Positions 58,751 through 64,000 of a stretch of 64,000 nt of DNA are shown one piece after another. The translations under genes and the position numbers were made by a program. The stretch comes from Dechloromonas sp. Dech2017. GTDB lineage: Bacteria > Pseudomonadota > Gammaproteobacteria > Burkholderiales > Rhodocyclaceae. Where the stretch lies: the NCBI GenBank assembly GCA_009469585.1, contig SSXW01000001.1, positions 248,001 through 312,000 of the forward strand, given 5' to 3'. Each line of letters begins with the position of its first letter. Position 1 is the stretch's first letter. The notes beneath the pieces were generated by a model that saw only the letters and a program-made list of their open reading frames with translations, was not told the origin of the DNA and ran no database searches.

Positions 58751-58773
58751 CACCTAGTCACCTAAAGCAGGAT

Positions 58774-59322
58774 TCAGCTGCATATTTCTGCGATTTGTGC
58801 CTTGAATAAATCAAGCATTTGCGGCCCGGTAGTCTCGGTGATATTGATCTCTTGCCCAGATGCTCGGTAAGCCATCAGAAGCGAAATCAGCCATTCACGA
58901 TAGAGATAGGCCGAATGCTGAGCCCATGTAATATTTGGGAATTCCTCAAGGTTCACCGTGTGGTTAAAGTGGGCTAGGCGCGTATTTCGAAATTTGACCA
59001 TTGACGAGTGATAACGCGCCCACTCGGTTTCATTGGTTTTGAGATAGCCAATGATCATTTCCTTGCTGAACGGCTTGAGCGTCCCTCTTTCCGGCAAAGG
59101 AACTGCTTTCAAGAGATTTTTCCAGTGCGTCTCTTGCGAGTCACTTCCAAATATTGAATTCCAGGACATTACAGCATCGGAATAGCACATGTCGCAGAGA
59201 CTCAGCCAAGCCTGCGCCTTTGGCTTCGTTCGCTGGATGTAGTCGCCAAAGACGCTCGCTCGTATGCAATCGTGCAAGAGATTAAATTGCACATGGATTG
59301 GATCAATGTCAGGGGTAGTCAT
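58774..59322 (-). CDS. HEPN-like (AbiU2-type) hypothetical protein
   Basis: 182 residues, all-helical. Contains [12 protein letters not shown], an R-N-x3-A-H element resembling the RNase motif (R-x4-6-H) of HEPN domains, in the HEPN-like order of helices. The rest ([35 protein letters not shown]) is compatible with AbiU2-type HEPN proteins of abortive infection. It overlaps the IHF-like gene by 4 bp. Confidence 0.55.
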   Translation of the reverse strand: MTTPDIDPIHVQFNLLHDCIRASVFGDYIQRTKPKAQAWLSLCDMCYSDAVMSWNSIFGSDSQETHWKNLLKAVPLPERGTLKPFSKEMIIGYLKTNETEWARYHSSMVKFRNTRLAHFNHTVNLEEFPNITWAQHSAYLYREWLISLLMAYRASGQEINITETTGPQMLDLFKAQIAEICS

Positions 59323-59681
59323 CGCGCAATTGTCCCAACGCTCTCCGGCCCATAAGTCGACGTGATGCGACCAAAATCCGGTTCATAGTCTGGCAAATTG
59401 ATCTGTCGGTCCACCAACTCGCGCAATTCCTTGCCCGCCTTGAAGTGCGGCGTCCATTTCGCTGGGACGCTGACAGTCTCCCCGGTCTTCGGATTGCGCC
59501 CGATGCGCGGCGGACGGTAGTTCAGCGAGAAGCTGCCGAAGCCACGAATCTCCACTCGCTGACCTTCAACCAGTGTCTGGCCGATCGCCCCCAGGATTTC
59601 AGCCACCGCCATGTCGGCATCAGCTTTCATCAGCTTGGGGAAGCGATTTGCCATTGCTGCAACAAGTTCAGATCGGGTCAT
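59319..59681 (-). CDS. IHF/HU-family DNA-binding protein
   Basis: 120 residues. [29 protein letters not shown] and [44 protein letters not shown] are the IHF-beta/HU signature, including the RNPKTG beta arm. A 20-residue C-terminal extension is unusual. ATGA overlaps on both sides suggest a three-gene unit with the HEPN-like gene and the small gene at 59678. Confidence 0.9.
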   Translation of the reverse strand: MTRSELVAAMANRFPKLMKADADMAVAEILGAIGQTLVEGQRVEIRGFGSFSLNYRPPRIGRNPKTGETVSVPAKWTPHFKAGKELRELVDRQINLPDYEPDFGRITSTYGPESVGTIAR

Positions 59682-59893
59682 GATTGGCCGTCCTTAAGCC
59701 CATCACGAATCCTTTTTCTCTGTCTCGTTGCGGCCTTCGCAATAGCCAGCCCATCGTCTGCCGAAATCTCACCACTGAGCACTGCCGACATCGTGTTCGC
59801 CAAGCCTTGCCGCAGAGTAGCGTTGCTATTGACCTTCAGTATTGCCTTGAGCGAGGCATCGGCTATTGGAGATCGAGCGATTGCTTTTTTCAT
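59678..59893 (-). CDS. Small hypothetical protein
   Basis: 71 residues, basic and helical ([48 protein letters not shown]). Overlaps the IHF-like gene by 4 bp. No family recognised. Confidence 0.55.
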   Translation of the reverse strand: MKKAIARSPIADASLKAILKVNSNATLRQGLANTMSAVLSGEISADDGLAIAKAATRQRKRIRDGLKDGQS

Positions 59894-59913
59894 TTCAGTT
59901 CATCCCGTCTGAC

Positions 59914-60162
59914 TCAGTGCGCACGGCCAACACGGCGGATCATGGCAACAACTGCATCGTCAATCGGCGATTCGATTGGGTCAATCGCTTCCAGATAATC
60001 CTGAGCCGCGACGATTTCTTTCCTGGCCATTTCGAGTAGGCAGTAGGCTTCACCATCCGTCCGCTCAATGAGGCGCATCGCGCTGGCGATGAACATTGCT
60101 GCGTCTGACAGTTGGTTTCCGGCCACGTAGGCGGCATCGTTTGTAGAATGGGCGGTAGCCAT
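59914..60162 (-). CDS. Small hypothetical protein
   Basis: 82 residues from the ATG at 60162, with GGAG 8 bp upstream. Helical, with SDAAMFIASAMRLIERTDGEAYCLLEMARKEI and a C-terminal DDAVVAMIRRVG. Typical of small accessory genes on prophages. First gene of a minus-strand set of four. Confidence 0.55.
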   Translation of the reverse strand: MATAHSTNDAAYVAGNQLSDAAMFIASAMRLIERTDGEAYCLLEMARKEIVAAQDYLEAIDPIESPIDDAVVAMIRRVGRAH

Positions 60163-60558
60163 GATTGATCTCCAGTATCGATTTTGGTCAGAGGCCCGGC
60201 CCGTGTTCCCGCACTGCCGGGCTTCGCTTTTGCGCCATGACAAAGTTGTTCCTGGCACAACATCAGCATAGCCAAAAACCAAAACCGGATCAAGCAAAAT
60301 AATTAATTAAATCAGTTGCTTAACGTTGCGCAATCACAATTAATCAAGAGTACTTTCAGGCCAATCGGCAAGGATTGACCAACTCCGGCCCGAAGATCAA
60401 ACTTGAACCGTACCGCGCCCACGTTACGCCTGCTTCGGCTGAAGGAAAGGAACGGCATGGCCGCCCGCTCTTTGGGAGCGACGCATCAGCCAGCGGCGCG
60501 GGGCATCAGCAACAGGCCAGCAATCAGGCATGACCGGCGCCATTGAGGGAGGATTGCA
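60163..60558. other. Intergenic region between two divergent units
   Basis: 396 bp without a supported gene. The middle (60295-60345) is A/T-rich with TTAATTAA-type repeats and probably holds the promoters of the minus-strand set and of the SRAP gene. No LexA-type box was seen. Confidence 0.45.
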
Positions 60559-61206
60559 ATGTGCACACGCTACATATCCCCCGACCAGGCAGAGATTGAA
60601 CGCGCTTGGGAAATTGGGCGAAAGAATCCGTTTCGGTGGCCGCATGAGGTATTCCCCCGCGCAACGGGGCCGTTCCTGCGTTGCGGGCAGTCCGGCGAGC
60701 TAGATTTGGTCGTCGGCACTTGGGGGCTGATTCCGTCCTGGTCGAGCACGCCGGTCCTAAAATACTCGACGTGCAACTGCCGCTCAGAAGAAGCCGCGAC
60801 CAAGCCGACATTCCGCGACGCCTGGCACAAGGCGCAGCGCTGCATCGTCCCGGCCATGTCGTTCGATGAACCATGCTGGGAGACGGGCAAGAACGTCTGG
60901 TGGCGTTTCCGGCGTCTGGACGGGCAACCTTGGGGGCTGGCCGGACTCTGGAATGGCTGGGTCGATAGATCAACTGGCGAAGTGCTTGAAAGCTACACGC
61001 TGCTGACGACCAATGCAGACAATCATCCGCTGATGGCTCGAATGCACAAGCCAGACCCGAAGCTACCAGCGGACCAGCAGGACAAGCGGAGCATCGTCGC
61101 TATCGATCAGCGTGACGTCGAGCAATGGCTTCATGGGAATTGGAAAGAGGCCGGCGAACTGCTTGCGCCGCCGCCAGTTGAATTGTTCGACGGTGGGCCT
61201 GCATGA
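60559..61206 (+). CDS. SOS-response-associated peptidase (SRAP/YedK-HMCES family)
   Basis: 215 residues. Cys2 (after Met removal the catalytic, DNA-crosslinking Cys1), WGLIPSWSST, and an NARxET-like block that reads CNCRSEEATKP-like here. The usual YEW motif appears as FDEPCWE, and the HxRMP block as ARMHKP. SRAP proteins shield abasic sites in single-stranded DNA. This copy has several altered motif residues, as in phage-borne members, and may have changed activity. Confidence 0.82.
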   Translation: MCTRYISPDQAEIERAWEIGRKNPFRWPHEVFPRATGPFLRCGQSGELDLVVGTWGLIPSWSSTPVLKYSTCNCRSEEAATKPTFRDAWHKAQRCIVPAMSFDEPCWETGKNVWWRFRRLDGQPWGLAGLWNGWVDRSTGEVLESYTLLTTNADNHPLMARMHKPDPKLPADQQDKRSIVAIDQRDVEQWLHGNWKEAGELLAPPPVELFDGGPA

Positions 61207-61311
61207 GCACAAGGGCCGCGATTGGCTTGAGAACTCAGCCGGGTCCAATTCCCAGCAGCCTCAAGTCAATGCAGCCCTTGATGCCAATATCGTATTACAA
61301 TTTCCTCCAGT

Positions 61312-61388
61312 CGGGGCGTAGCGCAGCCTGGTAGCGCATCTGCCTTGGGGACAGAGGGTCGCAGGTTCAAATCCTGCCGCCCCGACCA
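61312..61388 (+). tRNA. tRNA-Pro(UGG)-like gene
   Basis: Acceptor CGGGGCG / CGCCCCG pairs fully, followed by A and an encoded CCA. D-arm GCGCAGCCTGGTAGCGC, T-arm GCAGG-TTCAAAT-CCTGC. The anticodon arm is TCTGC-CTTGGGG-ACAGA: loop CTTGGGG gives anticodon TGG, but the last stem pair is C-A. It differs from fragments A and B in that arm. It could be a phage-borne tRNA or a reconstituted attachment gene. Confidence 0.82.
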
Positions 61389-61415
61389 GCACCACCGCAG
61401 CCCTCGCGGTCGGAC

Positions 61416-62081
61416 CTAGGCTTTCACCACATTCATTCCAGCCTTCGCCAGAAGATACGCCAGTCGGGACACAATCTGCGTATCGCTCATTTTCGGCATG
61501 GCCGCCAGGTCGTTGGCCGCCTGGCTGTCCAGCTTGAATACCCTGCGCTCGATGTCGACCAAGGTTTTCAACGCATCGGCCAGGGCTTTCAAGTCTTTGA
61601 CCAACTGCGGGAACGACACGCTCGAAATGTAGAAGTCGTTCAGCTTGTCCTGCCCGAACTCGTCAGGGTTGCGCATCATCTCGCCAAACCTGGCGAGCAG
61701 TTCGATATTCTGGATGCGTTCATTGGCAACTTCCCAGGCAGCGGAAACCGCCTTGCGGGCTTTTGAAACATCCTCGCGCTGGCCGATTTCTGCCTCTGCC
61801 ATTGCCTTCGCTGCAACCTCGACGGCCACCCGCTCAGAAAATACCTTCTCGCTGGAAACCCGACTGGCAACCTCAGTTCTGGCAACCAAGTCTGCCGCCT
61901 TCTGTCGCGCCTTCTCCGACAAGTCACGCACCCAGCCATGACGCTTGGCCTGCTTCTGAATTGCGGTGTGGCTGGTGCCGTATTTCTCGGCGATTTGGCG
62001 AACCGAGAGCAAGCCGACTCTGAACTCGCTCTCGATAGCCTCCCAATCGTGGCGTACTTTATTGCTCACCGCTGCCCCCAA
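61416..62081 (-). CDS. Phage terminase small subunit-like protein
   Basis: 221 residues. N-terminal helix-turn-helix (HDWEAIESEFRVGLLSVRQIAEKYGTSHTAIQKQAKRHGWVRDL) typical of small terminase subunits or DNA-packaging recognition proteins, followed by long helices. The adjacent prophage-type genes support this. It overlaps the upstream gene by 23 bp. Confidence 0.65.
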   Translation of the reverse strand: MGAAVSNKVRHDWEAIESEFRVGLLSVRQIAEKYGTSHTAIQKQAKRHGWVRDLSEKARQKAADLVARTEVASRVSSEKVFSERVAVEVAAKAMAEAEIGQREDVSKARKAVSAAWEVANERIQNIELLARFGEMMRNPDEFGQDKLNDFYISSVSFPQLVKDLKALADALKTLVDIERRVFKLDSQAANDLAAMPKMSDTQIVSRLAYLLAKAGMNVVKA

Positions 62082-62406
62082 GTCGCCGGGCTTCGATCAA
62101 TGCGGCAGCCGACTCTGACTGAGCGCGAATAGCCAGATCGAGGAAAGCCGCCCGACGCTGCCAATCATCCCCCGCCGATGCGGCCAATTCGACCGCACGC
62201 ACCAACAGATGATTGAGGCTCAGCGCCTGCGCTGCCAATATGTCGGCGGCGTGTTGTGGATCGAGCGCCGACCGCACATGCTCTGCAAAGTCGGCAAATG
62301 CCGAATCAAGTGGGATTGATTCGACCACCTCAAGCGGTTCCAGCGCTTGCCAGGTCCGAAACGTGGTCATCGCCGGCCCCCAGGGCGTCATGCTCGATTC
62401 GGCCAT
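62059..62406 (-). CDS. Prophage hypothetical protein
   Basis: 115 residues, with a GGGAGAG Shine-Dalgarno before the ATG at 62406. Mostly helical (LDPQHAADILAAQALSLNHLLVRAVELAA; AAFLDLAIRAQSESAAALIEAR). No family recognised; the position next to a terminase-like gene implies a virion or packaging role. Confidence 0.6.
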   Translation of the reverse strand: MAESSMTPWGPAMTTFRTWQALEPLEVVESIPLDSAFADFAEHVRSALDPQHAADILAAQALSLNHLLVRAVELAASAGDDWQRRAAFLDLAIRAQSESAAALIEARRLGGSGEQ

Positions 62407-62408
62407 GA

Positions 62409-62912
62409 TTACTCTCCCGCGCTTTCGAAGGTGGGGAGTTCTGCAGACAGCAGCTTGTCCAACATCACCTGATTCGATGCAATCTCGGCATCGCTCCTGG
62501 CAATGATCGTATTCCGGGTTGCATCATCCACCGACACGGCACGCCCGTTGCGCTGATTGATGCGCTCAGCCAGTTCAGGCAGGCGTTGGATCAGCGCCGG
62601 TCCGAAGAAGAAAGCCAGTGCCTGAGCGGAGGCCAGATCGAGCCTGATCGGCTTGGCCGTCTGGCGGGCTGCGCACAGGTTCCGCACGTATTCATCGGCC
62701 TGCACTTCGATCGCGTTCTTCAGCATCAGATAGGTGCGTTCGGCATCCTCGCCCGTGAAGAACGGCCCCTGCTTCCGCGCTTCGGCCCGTGCGATGTTGC
62801 TTCGACATTGGGCAATCTGTTCCTCGCGCTGTTGCTGCTCGGCCTGCACCTGGCGTTCAGCGCGTTCCTTGGCTTCAATGGCGGCTACGTGTTCTTGTGA
62901 ATCGTCGTACAT
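62409..62912 (-). CDS. Prophage hypothetical protein with coiled coil
   Basis: 167 residues from the ATG at 62912, with AAGGAG upstream. A coiled coil at residues about 10-45 (EAKERAERQVQAEQQQREEQIAQ) precedes a helical body. Probable phage structural or accessory protein. Confidence 0.6.
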   Translation of the reverse strand: MYDDSQEHVAAIEAKERAERQVQAEQQQREEQIAQCRSNIARAEARKQGPFFTGEDAERTYLMLKNAIEVQADEYVRNLCAARQTAKPIRLDLASAQALAFFFGPALIQRLPELAERINQRNGRAVSVDDATRNTIIARSDAEIASNQVMLDKLLSAELPTFESAGE

Positions 62913-62937
62913 GGTCAATCTCCTTGGTGGGTAATAG

Positions 62938-64000
62938 TCACTGCTTCTGTGCTGCCTTGGCGTCCTGCACTGTCGCCTTGAGCAGCGCATTCTTTTCGGC
63001 CAGCAGTTCATCGATGCGCTGGCGCTTCTCGTCTGGCGACAGCGCCTTGTCACGATGGGTTTTCATCATCTCGGCGTTGATCGCCTTGAGGTTCTGCTGC
63101 GCCCGTTCCAGGGGCTTGGCTTCGCCGGCCAGGGGGGATTTCTCCTTCTCGTCGGCGATCTCCGGCCGGCCCATGCGATCCAGTTCGCGCATCGTCCCTT
63201 GCAGCCGTTTCGCCTCGCCCAGCATGTCGTAGAACTGGCTCTCGAACTTGGTGTGCCTGGCCGGTTCATTCGCGTAGAAGCGGCGAACCACCGGCATCTC
63301 ATCGGCCCGCATTGCCGGCCCAACCTCGTTGAAGAAAGCGCGGTCGCTCAGCATCAGGCCGTACATCGCCCAGGTATTGAGGTAGCCGCGCAGCAGCGCC
63401 TCGGAGCGGACAGGATTAACCTGCAAGCCCTCGGGCATGTTCCGGGTCGCCATTCCCAGCGCCCGCATCGTCTCGCTGGTGTTCGGCTTGGCCCGCATGA
63501 ACGGTTGCACATTCTCCATGCCCGGCGTCTCAATCGGCGCCTTGGTGAAGCTGTTGCGATTCGCGCCCTGCTCGTAGATCGGCGCCAGGATTTGCGGCAT
63601 CAGGTTGAGGCTGAAGGTATTGCCGACGATGCGGGCGAAGTCTTTGCCCAAGCCTTGCGGGTCGGCGGCCATCAGTTTCTCGACCGTGCGCTCTGCCAGG
63701 CTGGCAACACTTCCTACCTCCCAGATTCTGGGATACCTAAAATGCTGGTCGCCGACAAAGAAATGCCAGTGCGTGTCGCGGTCCCAATCCGGCAAATCCT
63801 GAAAACGCGGATCGTCCCGATTCATCAGGTACAGCCCGACCGATGCCAGCGCCAGCGCGGCAGTCTTCATGCCGATAGCGGCACGGTTCGGATCGTGGGC
63901 AATGCCGCGGTACAGGCGATCCATGGAAACCACCGCCGGCCGCAGGAACATCACCGTGTCGTACATGAAGCCGAGCGCCTTGCTGTCGCCCTTCATGGCG
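62938..64000 (-). CDS. Large polyvalent protein-associated (LPD-type) phage protein, C-terminal part (runs off the edge)
   Basis: At least 353 codons; the frame is open to the right edge, so this is probably the end of a very large phage protein. MKGDSKALGFMYDTVMFLRPAVVSMDRLYRG, then LYLMNRDDPRFQDLPDWDRDTHWHFFVG and RYPRIWEVGSVASLAERTVEKL resemble LPD38-type domains of giant ejected virion proteins. The final 90 residues are a charged coiled coil (KEKSPLAGEAKPLERAQQNL; EKRQRIDELLAEKNALLKAT). Confidence 0.65.
   Translation of the reverse strand, partial: AMKGDSKALGFMYDTVMFLRPAVVSMDRLYRGIAHDPNRAAIGMKTAALALASVGLYLMNRDDPRFQDLPDWDRDTHWHFFVGDQHFRYPRIWEVGSVASLAERTVEKLMAADPQGLGKDFARIVGNTFSLNLMPQILAPIYEQGANRNSFTKAPIETPGMENVQPFMRAKPNTSETMRALGMATRNMPEGLQVNPVRSEALLRGYLNTWAMYGLMLSDRAFFNEVGPAMRADEMPVVRRFYANEPARHTKFESQFYDMLGEAKRLQGTMRELDRMGRPEIADEKEKSPLAGEAKPLERAQQNLKAINAEMMKTHRDKALSPDEKRQRIDELLAEKNALLKATVQDAKAAQKQ

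Overview
The window reads as the chromosome of a GC-rich betaproteobacterium. The gene families (AlaA-type aminotransferase with homoserine dehydrogenase and threonine synthase, pyrG-kdsA-eno-ftsB, separate parC and parE, a cytosolic NiFe hydrogenase, a DarA/DarB lipid operon) fit the Rhodocyclaceae (Dechloromonas/Azonexus-like), but that placement is an inference from remembered gene content, not a search.

Layout. 1-8.6 kb, mostly plus strand: LolD-type ATPase fragment, LolA-like protein, aminotransferase, hom, flavin reductase, DUF2249 protein with a polytopic membrane protein, thrC, methyltransferase. 8.6-20.8 kb, minus strand: a tiny membrane protein, nadC, NAD(P)H-hydrate repair enzyme, deacetylase-like protein, thioredoxin-TPR chaperone, then a nine-gene overlapping operon (darA, darB, an unknown gene, BtrH-like acyltransferase, ABC ATPase and permease, acyl carrier protein, two ketosynthase-type proteins) that looks like a resorcinol-type lipid assembly and export pathway. 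20.9-26.2 kb, plus strand: pyrG, kdsA, eno, ftsB, peroxiredoxin, SlyD-like isomerase. 26.3-33.9 kb: parC, a Sel1 protein, a CsgG-like lipoprotein, a GH13 sucrose-phosphorylase-family enzyme, an MFS carrier. 34-39.1 kb, minus strand: a cytosolic NiFe hydrogenase (small and large subunit), its maturation protease and a histidine kinase that begins with a Rieske [2Fe-2S] domain, all overlapping or nearly so and behind one good promoter; this looks like a redox/H2-sensing system. 39-51.8 kb: radical SAM protein, patatin lipoprotein, scpB, MOSC protein, parE and assorted small or membrane genes.

At 51.94 kb a radical SAM gene is cut inside its iron-sulfur motif and an accessory zone begins and runs to the window end: an intact IS5-family element with a 4-bp target duplication, a truncated Wadjet jetD gene fused to an older IS5 fragment, a dif-like XerCD site at 54,858, a TIR-domain membrane protein, a DUF1178 protein, two copies of a tRNA-Pro anticodon-arm sequence flanking a protease/DUF2513 cassette, a HEPN-like gene with an IHF-like gene, an SRAP (YedK) gene, a complete tRNA-Pro-like gene, and the edge of a prophage carrying a terminase-small-subunit-like gene and a large polyvalent protein.

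Two signals cross gene boundaries. First, about 16 copies of a roughly 35-bp motif (core GTYGACCGCAG with two A/T tracts about one helical turn apart) lie within and between genes from 1.4 to 50.9 kb and none were seen in the accessory zone; its architecture recalls the uptake signal sequence of Pasteurellaceae. Second, GGGNAGGG octamers (the E. coli KOPS motif) occur about 15 times on the plus strand and never inverted left of the dif-like site, with one inverted copy right of it, so the window probably contains the replication terminus. All counts were made by eye.
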